The notes under the pieces: model-generated | The model's database searches: none | What the model was told of the DNA's origin: nothing | Seen by the model: only the letters and a program-made list of their open reading frames with translations | Made by a program: the position numbers and the translations under genes | Part shown: one piece after another, positions 16,521 through 24,645 of the stretch | Position numbering within the stretch: position 1 is the stretch's first letter | Layout: every line of letters begins with the position of its first letter | DNA from: Hyphomicrobium sp. | GTDB lineage: Bacteria > Pseudomonadota > Alphaproteobacteria > Rhizobiales > Hyphomicrobiaceae | Assembly: GCA_021732485.1 (NCBI GenBank) | Contig: JAKFUV010000002.1 | Location: 62,001-126,000 of the forward strand | Length of the DNA stretch: 64,000 bases | Direction of reading: 5' to 3'

Positions 16521-17513
16521 CTAGCGCGATGAACCCTTCAGGGTCATGCCGCCGCCCGCCGTTTGATTCATCGCGGCGCTTGCCGTTTTTGCGATCAGCG
16601 TCTCGTCGCTGGCGCCGGATGCGGTTTCGACCACCGGCGGACGCAGCGCACGCGCGGCATCGGCAGCTGGCATTTGCGCGCGTGCGACATGGGTGGTGAA
16701 CGCCGGAATGGCGGCCGCCGATGCCAATTGCGGCGAGGCTTTCACCATTGTCCGCAGCAGGTCTGCGTCGGCTCGGACGGCTTCCGCGCCCGCCCCAGTC
16801 ACCGCGAAGGTCTTGGCTTCGTCGTAACGCCCTTGCAGGCCGAGCACGAGGGCGAGGTTCTGGCTGACCTTCGGCGTCGCGCCGGTTTCGGTGGTGGCCT
16901 GCCGCAGCAATTCTTCGGCCTTGGCTGGCTCACCATTCATGGCGTGGGCCATCGCGAGGTTATTCAGGACTGACGGCTGATTGCTGGACAGCGAAAGTGC
17001 GCGCTCATAAAAAGGGATGGCTTGCTTGTATTGTCCCTGCTTCGCCAGCACGGTCCCGCGCGCTGACACGATGCGCCAGTCGGGTTTATTCGAACTATCG
17101 GCCACCGCCAGCAACCGGTCGGCGACGTTGATCTGACCAAGCTCCAGCGCGAGGCGCCCATAGTCTCCGGCGAGTTCCGCATTGGTATTGTGAATTGAAC
17201 TTGCTTCCTGCAGCACAGCCAATGCTTTTTGTTTTTCGCCGAGCGCCTTCAGATTGCGCGCGTAGCTCAGGGCGTTGTTCAAATCGGAGGGACGCTTCGC
17301 ATATTCCTGGCCCCAATAGACGGTGGCTTTTTGCAACTCCGATTGGCCGCTCTCGGCGCTTACCGGCGGAGCTTCGGCTTCAGCCGTCAAAAATTTCGCT
17401 GATGGCAACAGCTCAGCGGCCTGCGAACAGGCGCCAAGCATCAGGGCGGACGTCAATCCGGCGAGGGTCAGGGCGAATTGCGACCGTTGGGCCGGCCGCT
17501 GGGCACGCGTCAT
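16521..17513 (-). CDS. tadD: Tad pilus TPR lipoprotein TadD
   Basis: A 330-residue outer-membrane lipoprotein with tetratricopeptide repeats, needed for Tad secretin assembly. The lipobox LMLGAC lies about 27 residues from the chosen start. TPR units are recognisable between residues 65 and 260 (NALSYARNLKALGEKQKALA, GTVLAKQGQYKQAIPFYERA, NNLAMAHAMNGEPAKAEELL, NLALVLGLQGRYDEAKTFAV). The C-terminal 60 residues are Ala/Pro-rich and probably disordered. ATG 17513 has CGGAG 8-12 bp upstream. It is convergent with tadC and divergent from the aminopeptidase gene, with a CtrA-like box in its promoter region. Confidence 0.92.
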   Translation of the reverse strand: MTRAQRPAQRSQFALTLAGLTSALMLGACSQAAELLPSAKFLTAEAEAPPVSAESGQSELQKATVYWGQEYAKRPSDLNNALSYARNLKALGEKQKALAVLQEASSIHNTNAELAGDYGRLALELGQINVADRLLAVADSSNKPDWRIVSARGTVLAKQGQYKQAIPFYERALSLSSNQPSVLNNLAMAHAMNGEPAKAEELLRQATTETGATPKVSQNLALVLGLQGRYDEAKTFAVTGAGAEAVRADADLLRTMVKASPQLASAAAIPAFTTHVARAQMPAADAARALRPPVVETASGASDETLIAKTASAAMNQTAGGGMTLKGSSR

Positions 17514-17588
17514 GGGACTTGTCTCCGTTGAGCCCGGTGTGCACACAACCAGGCGAATCTGTGCGAGTGTCAGTGTGTGAGACAGCGG

Positions 17589-17603
17589 TCAATAAACCTT
17601 TAA
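17589..17603 (-). promoter_or_regulatory. CtrA-like box upstream of tadD
   Basis: TCAA-TAAACCT-TTAA matches TTAA-N7-TTAA with one mismatch and lies 76 bp before the tadD start. It overlaps an inverted repeat AAACCTT-T-AAGGTTT (17594-17608). The divergent aminopeptidase start is 89 bp away, so either gene could respond. Confidence 0.4.
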
Positions 17604-17691
17604 GGTTTGCGCGCTCGATGCGGTCGCGTATGCAACAGCATGGACCGGCGGCAGCCGCCGCAGCAGTCAACGCAAGATCGAACGGGGCAAC

Positions 17692-19146
17692 GTGACAAAG
17701 TTCGAAACGTCGGCATGGACAGCAGGGTCGTGCTTCGAGACATCCGCGCCGTCGCCGAACGATGTGCCGCTGTGGCTTGTCGGCACGCCGGCGGTAACAC
17801 CTGAAGCAATCAATGGTCTTGGCTTTACCGCATCCGACAAGGCTTGGCTCGCGACCCACAAGTTCAGCGGTCAAGCGCGCAAATCGGTGATGCTGGCTTC
17901 GCCTGATGGCCATCTCAAAAGCGTTATCTTTGGTCTTGGAGATGGCACCGTCGGCGATCCGAGCGGCCCGTCGGAGTTGCTTGCCGGCGCACTGGCCGCG
18001 TCACTCCCCGCCAAGACGTACGCCTACGCCGCGCCGCTGAAACATGCTGAGCTTGCAGCCATCGCCTGGGGGCTCGGCCGTTATTCATTCAATCGCTATC
18101 GCACGCCGTCGCCGTCGTTGGAAACATCAGCGAAAAATGCGCAACTGCGTCTTGATCCGGCACTCGATGCGTCGCGCATCACCAACATCGTCGAAGCCGT
18201 CTGGCTCGGCCGCGATCTGATCAACACACCGGCCTCCGACATGGGCCCCGACGAGATCGAAGCCGCCGCGCGGGTGCTCGCTGAACGTCACGGCGCCAGC
18301 ATAACAGTCATCAAAGGCGACGATCTGCTGGCGCAGAACTTTCCGATGATCCACGCCGTCGGCCGCGCCAGTCCGCGCGCACCACGTCTCATCGATGTGT
18401 CGTGGGGGCCGGAGAATGGCCGCCGCATTACGCTGGTCGGCAAGGGCATAACGTTCGATACAGGCGGCCTCGACATCAAGCCGTCCAGCGCCATGCTGCT
18501 GATGAAAAAAGATATGGGCGGTGCCGCAACGGCGTTATCGCTGGCACATATGATCATGGGCCAGAAGCTGCCATGCCGGTTGCGCGTCCTCCTCGCCGTC
18601 GCCGAAAATTCGATCAGCGGCGATGCCTTTCGCCCGGGCGACATCCTGCATAGCCGTGCCGGCACCACCGTCGAGATCGGCAACACCGATGCCGAAGGCC
18701 GTCTCGTTCTGGCGGATGCTCTCACGCTCGCCGACGAGGCAGCTCCCGACAGCATCTATGTCTTCGCGACGCTGACGGGTGCGGCACGCAGCGCGCTCGG
18801 CCCGGACCTGCCGGCGTTCTTCACCAACGATGAAGCACTCGGCGCGAGTTTGCCGCCGCTCGCAGCCTCGATCGGCGATCCGCTGTGGCGGTTGCCGCTG
18901 TGGCCGGGATATGCGCGCCACCTCGACAGCGATATCGCCGACACCAACAACGTCTGGGAGAGCCCGTTCGCTGGCGCCATCACGGCGGCCTTGTTCTTGC
19001 GCCGGTTTGTGACCAAGGCCCGCCGTTTTGCCCATTTCGATCTGTACGGCTGGCGCACGGCGGCCCGGCCACTCGGACCGAAAGGCGGCGAACCGCAAAC
19101 CGCGCGCGCCGTGATGGAGCATCTGCGCCAGGAGCTCACCTCGTGA
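17692..19146 (+). CDS. Leucyl aminopeptidase, M17 family
   Basis: A 484-residue cytosolic di-zinc aminopeptidase of the PepA family. The C-terminal catalytic domain keeps all expected metal and catalytic residues: VGKGITFDTGGLDIKP (Lys and Asp), KKDMGGAA (Asp), and NTDAEGRLVLADAL (Asp, Glu, Arg). The N-terminal macro-like domain is divergent, as in the alphaproteobacterial branch. GTG 17692 follows ACGGGG. The stop overlaps the start of the NlpC/P60 gene (GTGA), so the two are translationally coupled and probably act together on peptides released from the cell wall. Confidence 0.93.
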   Translation: MTKFETSAWTAGSCFETSAPSPNDVPLWLVGTPAVTPEAINGLGFTASDKAWLATHKFSGQARKSVMLASPDGHLKSVIFGLGDGTVGDPSGPSELLAGALAASLPAKTYAYAAPLKHAELAAIAWGLGRYSFNRYRTPSPSLETSAKNAQLRLDPALDASRITNIVEAVWLGRDLINTPASDMGPDEIEAAARVLAERHGASITVIKGDDLLAQNFPMIHAVGRASPRAPRLIDVSWGPENGRRITLVGKGITFDTGGLDIKPSSAMLLMKKDMGGAATALSLAHMIMGQKLPCRLRVLLAVAENSISGDAFRPGDILHSRAGTTVEIGNTDAEGRLVLADALTLADEAAPDSIYVFATLTGAARSALGPDLPAFFTNDEALGASLPPLAASIGDPLWRLPLWPGYARHLDSDIADTNNVWESPFAGAITAALFLRRFVTKARRFAHFDLYGWRTAARPLGPKGGEPQTARAVMEHLRQELTS

Positions 19147-20072
19147 TCGACGACAAAAACCTCAGCGCTGGACCCCTCGACGAACTCGCCGTACATGTCG
19201 ACGTGCCGGACCCACCGTTGGATCGGCGCCGGCACGCCTTTCGCGATGATGTCGCCGCCGATTATTTGCGTGGCCGTGTCACCGCTCAGCGCTTCGTTGC
19301 TGGCCACGCCGGTCAAGTCATCCGCGGGTCCGTGCCGTTGCGCCGCTCGCCGGATTTAGCGCGCGGGCTCGAGACGGAAGCGCTGTTTGGCGAAACGTTG
19401 ACGGTCTATGACGAAGCCGACGGCTGGGCGTGGGTTCAACTGTCGCGTGACGGCTATGTCGGCTATTTGCCGTCCGACGCCATCGCGCGCGACGTCGTTG
19501 AGCCGAGCCATCGCATTCAAGCGGTCGGTACATTTCTCTACCCCGCAGCCGACATTAAATCTCCGCCAATCATGCACCTCTCGCTCAATTCGGTAGTTAC
19601 AATCGCCGGTGGCGATGACCGCTTCGTGCAACTGGAGCACGGCGGCTACGTCATTGCCCGGCATGTTTCAGCGCTCGATCGTCCGGCCCGCGACTATGTC
19701 GAAATCGCCGAACGCTTTGTGACTACGCCGTATCTCTGGGGTGGGCGCACGCGCATCGGCATCGATTGCTCAGGCCTCGTGCAAACCGCCTTCCAGGCCG
19801 CTGGACTTGCCGCCCCGCGCGACAGCGACATGCAGTGCGCAGAACTCGGTCAGCCCGTTGAGGTCAGCGACACTTATGAAGGCGCGCTGCGTGGTGATCT
19901 GATATTCTGGCGCGGGCACGTCGGCATCATGCTCGACAGCATCATGATGGTGCACGCCAATGCCCATCACATGATGGTCGCGGTTGAACCGCTTCCCGAG
20001 GCTGCAACACGGATCGCCAAGACCGGCGGTACCATTACAGCCGTCAAGCGGCTCGCCGTTTCGGGAAGTTAA
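19143..20072 (+). CDS. NlpC/P60 family cell-wall peptidase with SH3 modules
   Basis: A 309-residue cysteine peptidase. Two SH3b-like modules (about residues 60-185: GSVPLRRSPDLARGLETEAL, GWAWVQLSRDGYVGYLPSDA) precede the NlpC/P60 domain with the catalytic Cys in GIDCSGLVQTAFQAAG, His in DLIFWRGHVGIMLD and a third polar residue in MMVHANAHHMMV. No signal peptide is seen, so cytoplasmic recycling of muropeptides is likelier than extracellular lysis. GTG 19143 overlaps the aminopeptidase stop. Ends in a 4-bp convergent overlap with the next gene. Confidence 0.9.
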   Translation: MIDDKNLSAGPLDELAVHVDVPDPPLDRRRHAFRDDVAADYLRGRVTAQRFVAGHAGQVIRGSVPLRRSPDLARGLETEALFGETLTVYDEADGWAWVQLSRDGYVGYLPSDAIARDVVEPSHRIQAVGTFLYPAADIKSPPIMHLSLNSVVTIAGGDDRFVQLEHGGYVIARHVSALDRPARDYVEIAERFVTTPYLWGGRTRIGIDCSGLVQTAFQAAGLAAPRDSDMQCAELGQPVEVSDTYEGALRGDLIFWRGHVGIMLDSIMMVHANAHHMMVAVEPLPEAATRIAKTGGTITAVKRLAVSGS

Positions 20073-20566
20073 TCCCGGCGGTAGCTGAGAAATCGGCGCA
20101 GCCGGCACACTTCATTGGTTTCGAATTTGCGCAAGCTGCGCGGCGCGACGCGTCGCTCCCCGATCCATGCCCAGCCGTCTTCGAGGTCGACACGCATCTC
20201 GATCATTTCGCGGGCACCAGTCGCAGCGCTCAGTGTCTCGATCCGCTCGACGTTGCCAAGCGTCACGGCACGGGCGAACATGGCGAAAAAATCGAAGCGG
20301 TCGATGCGCCGGTCCTCGTAGACTTCGCTGGCTAGATTGACGCTGAAGGTCTGATTGGTGCGAAGTAAAATCTCGAACGGGCAGGCACCTGTCATGTGGG
20401 GCACTGCCCGGATTTTCCAGAACTCTGCCCCGACCGCCATCTCGATTTCGGCGACATCGCCATTGTCCGCCGCCCATGCTTCCAGCGCCGCGATCGTCTC
20501 GGCGAGGCGCTCACGAAACACGTCGTCAGGCAGTGCGGTCGCTTTGCGAATCGGCGGCGGCATCAT
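20069..20566 (-). CDS. Hypothetical protein, unrecognised
   Basis: A 165-residue soluble protein that I do not recognise. It has no signal peptide and no hydrophobic helix. It is mixed alpha/beta, acidic in the first half (ETIAALEAWAADNGDVAEIE) and basic at the end (CRLRRFLSYRRD), with aromatic-rich conserved-looking stretches FEILLRTNQTFSVNLASEVY and DGWAWIGERRVAPRSLRKFE. Coding is supported by codon usage like its neighbours and by exact tail-to-tail packing: its stop overlaps the NlpC/P60 stop by 4 bp. Two adjacent ATGs (20566, 20563) are possible starts. No function is proposed. Confidence 0.7.
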   Translation of the reverse strand: MMPPPIRKATALPDDVFRERLAETIAALEAWAADNGDVAEIEMAVGAEFWKIRAVPHMTGACPFEILLRTNQTFSVNLASEVYEDRRIDRFDFFAMFARAVTLGNVERIETLSAATGAREMIEMRVDLEDGWAWIGERRVAPRSLRKFETNEVCRLRRFLSYRRD

Positions 20567-20645
20567 GGCGGCAGCTTCGGACCATCGCCGGGCATAATCA
20601 AGCCGTCCGGAGTTTCACCTGACGCATATTGGGGTGTGGCGTCGT

Positions 20646-22280
20646 TTAAGTGGCGAGAACGCCGCGATGCGCCACTGTCAAATTGAAGGCCGCCGCCAGC
20701 AAAGCCTTCGTGTAATCCATTTTTGGCGCGGTGAAGATGTCCTTCGCCAGACCCTCTTCAACGACTTTGCCGTTTTGCATAACAATCACATAATGGCACA
20801 GCGCTCTGACCACCTTGAGATCGTGGCTGATGAACAGATAGGCGAGGCCGCGCTTTTCCTGCAGATCGCGCAGCAGATCGACGATCTGCGCCTGCACGCT
20901 TTGATCGAGTGCGCTCGTTGGCTCATCGAGCATGACGAACTTCGGCTGCAAAACCATCGCGCGCGCGATGGCGATGCGCTGGCGTTGTCCGCCGGAGAAT
21001 TCATGCGGATAGCGATCCTGTGCCGCCGGATCGAGACCGACTTCGGTCAGCGCCGCGCCAACTCTGTCTCGCCGCGCGTCTTCGTTCATATCGGGGTGCT
21101 GAATCAGCAAGCCTTCTTCGATGATCTGCCCGACGGTCAGCCGCGGCGACAGCGACCCATAGGGATCTTGGAAGACTACCTGCATTTCCTTGCGCAGCGG
21201 CCGCATTTCCTTGTTCGTCATGCCGTCGATGCGCTGCCCGACATACGCGATCGGGCCCTGCGATGAGACGAGACGCAGCAGGGCCAGCCCCAGCGTCGTC
21301 TTGCCTGATCCAGATTCACCGACCACGCCAAGCGTCTCGCCGGCGCGCAACGTCATCGACAATCCGTCCACCGCCTTGATGTGATCGACGGTGCGCTGAA
21401 GCAGCCCGCGCTTGATCGGAAACCAAACCTTGAGGTTGTCGGCTTCGAGTACCACCGGCGCCGTCAGGTCTGCGATTGGCGGCGCACCCTTTGGCTCGGC
21501 ATCGATCAAATGGCGCGTGTAGGGATGCTTGGGATTGGCAAACACGTCGGCCGCCAGACCCGTCTCGACGATTTCACCGTTGCGCATCACATAGACGCGA
21601 TCGGCCATGCGCCGCACCACGCCGAGATCGTGGGTGATGAGCAGCATCGCCATGCCCATCTCGCTTTGCAGCTTTTTCAATAGCTCGAGGATTTGCGCTT
21701 GAATGGTGACGTCGAGCGCCGTCGTCGGTTCGTCGGCAATGAGCAGATCGGGCGCATTAGCGAGCGCGATGGCGATCATCACGCGTTGGCGCTGCCCGCC
21801 GGACAACTGGTGCGGGTAAGCCGCGAGCCGCTTTTCAGGGTCGCGAATGCCAACCTTGGTCAACAGCTCGATAACGCGGCGTTGCGTTTCCGCTTCCGAC
21901 AGCCCCTGATGCAGTTTGATGATCTCGCCAACCTGCTTTTCAATCGTATGCAGCGGATTGAGCGTCGTCATCGGCTCTTGAAAGATGATCGAGATGCGCC
22001 GGCCGCGGACCGCCCGCATCGCCGGCTCATCGGCGCGCAAAAGATCTTTGCCTTCAAACAGGATTTCGCCCGTCGGATGCGACGCCGAGTTCGGCAGCAG
22101 ACGCAGGATCGATTGCGCCGACACGGTCTTGCCCGAGCCGGATTCGCCGACCAGCGCCACCGTCTCGCCTTTGGCGATGTCGAACGAGATGCGATCGACG
22201 ACGCGAACAGCGCTGTCGCCTTCGCCAAACGCCACCGACAGATTGCGCGCCTCGAGCAGCGGGCTCGTCGCCATCGTCAT
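20646..22280 (-). CDS. yejF: Oligopeptide ABC transporter, double ATPase subunit YejF
   Basis: A 544-residue ATPase with two complete ABC domains fused in one chain, as in E. coli YejF. Domain 1 has Walker [13 protein letters not shown], signature [12 protein letters not shown] and Walker [13 protein letters not shown]; domain 2 has [29 protein letters not shown] and [12 protein letters not shown]. Each ends with an oligopeptide/dipeptide transporter extension. It energises the YejBE channel for import of peptides and microcin C-like compounds. The start overlaps the yejE stop (ATGA). It is the last gene of the operon. Confidence 0.94.
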   Translation of the reverse strand: MTMATSPLLEARNLSVAFGEGDSAVRVVDRISFDIAKGETVALVGESGSGKTVSAQSILRLLPNSASHPTGEILFEGKDLLRADEPAMRAVRGRRISIIFQEPMTTLNPLHTIEKQVGEIIKLHQGLSEAETQRRVIELLTKVGIRDPEKRLAAYPHQLSGGQRQRVMIAIALANAPDLLIADEPTTALDVTIQAQILELLKKLQSEMGMAMLLITHDLGVVRRMADRVYVMRNGEIVETGLAADVFANPKHPYTRHLIDAEPKGAPPIADLTAPVVLEADNLKVWFPIKRGLLQRTVDHIKAVDGLSMTLRAGETLGVVGESGSGKTTLGLALLRLVSSQGPIAYVGQRIDGMTNKEMRPLRKEMQVVFQDPYGSLSPRLTVGQIIEEGLLIQHPDMNEDARRDRVGAALTEVGLDPAAQDRYPHEFSGGQRQRIAIARAMVLQPKFVMLDEPTSALDQSVQAQIVDLLRDLQEKRGLAYLFISHDLKVVRALCHYVIVMQNGKVVEEGLAKDIFTAPKMDYTKALLAAAFNLTVAHRGVLAT

Positions 22281-23527
22281 TTCCCTTGCTTGAAGGTTTT
22301 GCGCGGATCGAGCGCGTCGCGCACCGCTTCACCCATGAAGATGGCCAGCGATAGTATGATCGACACGGCGACAAAGCCCGAGATACCGAGCCACGGCGCT
22401 TCCAGATGCTTCTTACCTTGCAGCAGAAGCTCGCCGAGCGACGGCGATCCGGGCGGCATTCCGAGACCCAGAAAATCGAGAGCCGTCAAGGCCGCAATTC
22501 CACCCGACAGTTTGAACGGCAGGAAGGTCAGCGTCGCAACCATGGCGTTGGGCAGCAAATGCTTGAACATGATTTGCCAGTCGGAGAGCCCAAGCGCCCG
22601 CGCTGCGCGCACATACTCGAGATTTCGCCCACGCAAGAACTCAGCCCGGACGACGCCGACGAGCGACGTCCAGCTGAAGATCAGCAAGATGCCGAGCAGC
22701 GTCCAGAACCCCGGGATGAACAGTGACGAAATGATCAGCAGCACGAACAGTTCGGGGATTGAATTCCAGATTTCGAGAATGCGTTGAAAGATGAGATCCG
22801 TTCGGCCGCCGAAGTAGCCCTGCACGGCGCCGGCCAGCACGCCGATCACGGATGAGATGATCGTCAGCAGCAGGCCGAACAGCACCGAAACGCGAAAACC
22901 GTAGATGACACGGGCCAGCACATCACGCCCCTGGTTATCGAGGCCCAGCCAATTGATGTTGCCGAACGCCTCATAGCGCGCGAGTTGCTCGGGCGGCGCA
23001 TCGCAATAGGGCAGCGACGATGACCACGGCGGCGGTGCGGGATAGCCGAGGCACACATTATTGCTGCCCTGGCGGCCCGGATAATCCTTATTGATGGTGT
23101 CGTAGGAATACCGGATCGGCGGCCAGACCATCCAGCCGTTTGCCTTGATCTCATCTTGAATATCCGGCGCGCGATAGTCGGTGACGGCGAGAAAGCCGCC
23201 AAACTTTTCTTCGGGGTAATCGACGAGCACCGGGAAAAGAACTTCGCCCTTATACAAGGCAACGAGCGGCCGGTCGTTGGCGATGAATTCCGCAAACAGC
23301 GTCACGAAAAACAGCACAACAAAAATCAAAAACGATCGATAGCCGAGCTTGTGCGCCTTGAAGCGCTCCAGCCTGCGGCGGTTCACCGGCGACAGCCGAT
23401 AGCCGAACCGGTTGAGCGAACGCTCTATCAAGCCGGGCTTTGCCGCCGGCTTCACTGTCGTTTTACGGGCCGCGTCCATTTTCGGCGCAACGTCGAGGGG
23501 TGTGTCGATTTTCTGATCCATCGTCAT
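22277..23527 (-). CDS. yejE: Oligopeptide ABC transporter permease YejE
   Basis: A 416-residue DppC-type permease. A basic N-terminal tail precedes the first helix (FLIFVVLFFVTLFAEFIAND), a large periplasmic insert of about 130 residues (PPIRYSYDTINKDYPGRQGS) typical of YejE follows, then five helices with the permease EAA loop (EYVRAARALGLSDWQIMFKH). Overlaps of 4 bp with yejB upstream and yejF downstream show tight coupling. Confidence 0.94.
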   Translation of the reverse strand: MTMDQKIDTPLDVAPKMDAARKTTVKPAAKPGLIERSLNRFGYRLSPVNRRRLERFKAHKLGYRSFLIFVVLFFVTLFAEFIANDRPLVALYKGEVLFPVLVDYPEEKFGGFLAVTDYRAPDIQDEIKANGWMVWPPIRYSYDTINKDYPGRQGSNNVCLGYPAPPPWSSSLPYCDAPPEQLARYEAFGNINWLGLDNQGRDVLARVIYGFRVSVLFGLLLTIISSVIGVLAGAVQGYFGGRTDLIFQRILEIWNSIPELFVLLIISSLFIPGFWTLLGILLIFSWTSLVGVVRAEFLRGRNLEYVRAARALGLSDWQIMFKHLLPNAMVATLTFLPFKLSGGIAALTALDFLGLGMPPGSPSLGELLLQGKKHLEAPWLGISGFVAVSIILSLAIFMGEAVRDALDPRKTFKQGK

Positions 23528-24645
23528 ACCTCCCGCGTCTCGAAGTCGATGCGCGGATCAACGAGGGTGTAGACGAAATCCGAAATGATGCCGACCACGA
23601 GGCCGACGAGCGAGAAAATAAACAGCGACGCGAACACCACCGGATAGTCACGCTTTTCGATGCTTTCAAACGACAGCAGCCCAAGTCCGTCGAGTGAGAA
23701 AATCGTTTCGATCAGCAGTGCGCCTGAGAAAAATGCGCCAATGAAGGCCGCCGGAAATCCGGCGATGATCAGCAGCATGGCGTTGCGGAACACGTGTCCG
23801 TACAGGACCTGGTTTTCCGCCAAACCCTTGGCCCGCGCCGCCACAACGTACTGCTTGCGAATTTCATCGAGGAATGAATTCTTGGTCAAAAACGTCATGG
23901 CCGTGAACGACCCAACGGCCATCGCAATGAGCGGCAGCGTCAAATGCCAGGCATAATCGACGATCTTTCCGAAAAAGCTCAACTCATCCCAATTATCGGA
24001 AAACAATCCGCGAGATGGAAACCACTGCACGAACGCTGATCCAGCAAACAGGATCAGCAGCAGTACGGCGAACAAAAATCCGGGGATCGCATAGCCGATC
24101 ACCAGCACTCCGCTAGTCCAGCTGTCGAACGGCGTGCCGTCGTTGACCGCCTTGCGAATGCCGAGCGGGATCGAAATCAAATACGTGAGCAACGTCATCC
24201 ACAGCCCGAGTGAAATCGAAACCGGCAGTTTTTCTTTGATAAGCTCCATCACGGAAACGTCGCGGAAATAGCTCTTGCCGAAGTCGAACGTCAGGTAGTT
24301 TTTCATCATCAGGAAAAACCGCTCGTGCGCCGGCTTGTCGAAGCCGTACTGCTTTTCGAGTTCCTTGATGAATTTCGGATCGAGACCCTGGGCGCCGCGA
24401 TATTTCGATGCGACGGCATCGGCCGCACCGCCGCCCAGTTGCGCGCCGGCTGCTGCGCCCGATACGCCATCACCGCCGCCGCCGCCCATGCGGCTGACAA
24501 CCGACGACGAATGGCCCATCAGTTCGGCGATCATGCGCTCGACCGGCCCACCCGGCGCGAATTGAATGATGACAAATGAAAACAGCATGATCCCAAACAG
24601 CGTCGGGAAAATCAGCAGAATGCGTTTCAGCAGATATGCAGCCAT
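23524..24645 (-). CDS. yejB: Oligopeptide ABC transporter permease YejB
   Basis: A 373-residue DppB-type permease with six helices and the EAA motif (QYVVAARAKGLAENQVLYGH). A Gly/Ala-rich stretch at residues 45-75 sits in the first periplasmic loop; E. coli YejB has a comparable insert, so this is a family trait. ATG 24645 shares one base with the yejA stop (TAATG), which fixes the start against a longer open frame. Confidence 0.94.
   Translation of the reverse strand: MAAYLLKRILLIFPTLFGIMLFSFVIIQFAPGGPVERMIAELMGHSSSVVSRMGGGGGDGVSGAAAGAQLGGGAADAVASKYRGAQGLDPKFIKELEKQYGFDKPAHERFFLMMKNYLTFDFGKSYFRDVSVMELIKEKLPVSISLGLWMTLLTYLISIPLGIRKAVNDGTPFDSWTSGVLVIGYAIPGFLFAVLLLILFAGSAFVQWFPSRGLFSDNWDELSFFGKIVDYAWHLTLPLIAMAVGSFTAMTFLTKNSFLDEIRKQYVVAARAKGLAENQVLYGHVFRNAMLLIIAGFPAAFIGAFFSGALLIETIFSLDGLGLLSFESIEKRDYPVVFASLFIFSLVGLVVGIISDFVYTLVDPRIDFETREV

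Noticed and set aside
21693..22787. A 364-codon plus-strand frame opposite yejF and yejE
   Set aside because: Low-complexity Arg/Gln-rich antisense translation across the overlap of two well-supported genes.
24409..24513. Gly/Ala-rich stretch in YejB as a possible recent insertion
   Set aside because: E. coli YejB carries a similar Gly-rich stretch at the same place, so it is a normal family loop.
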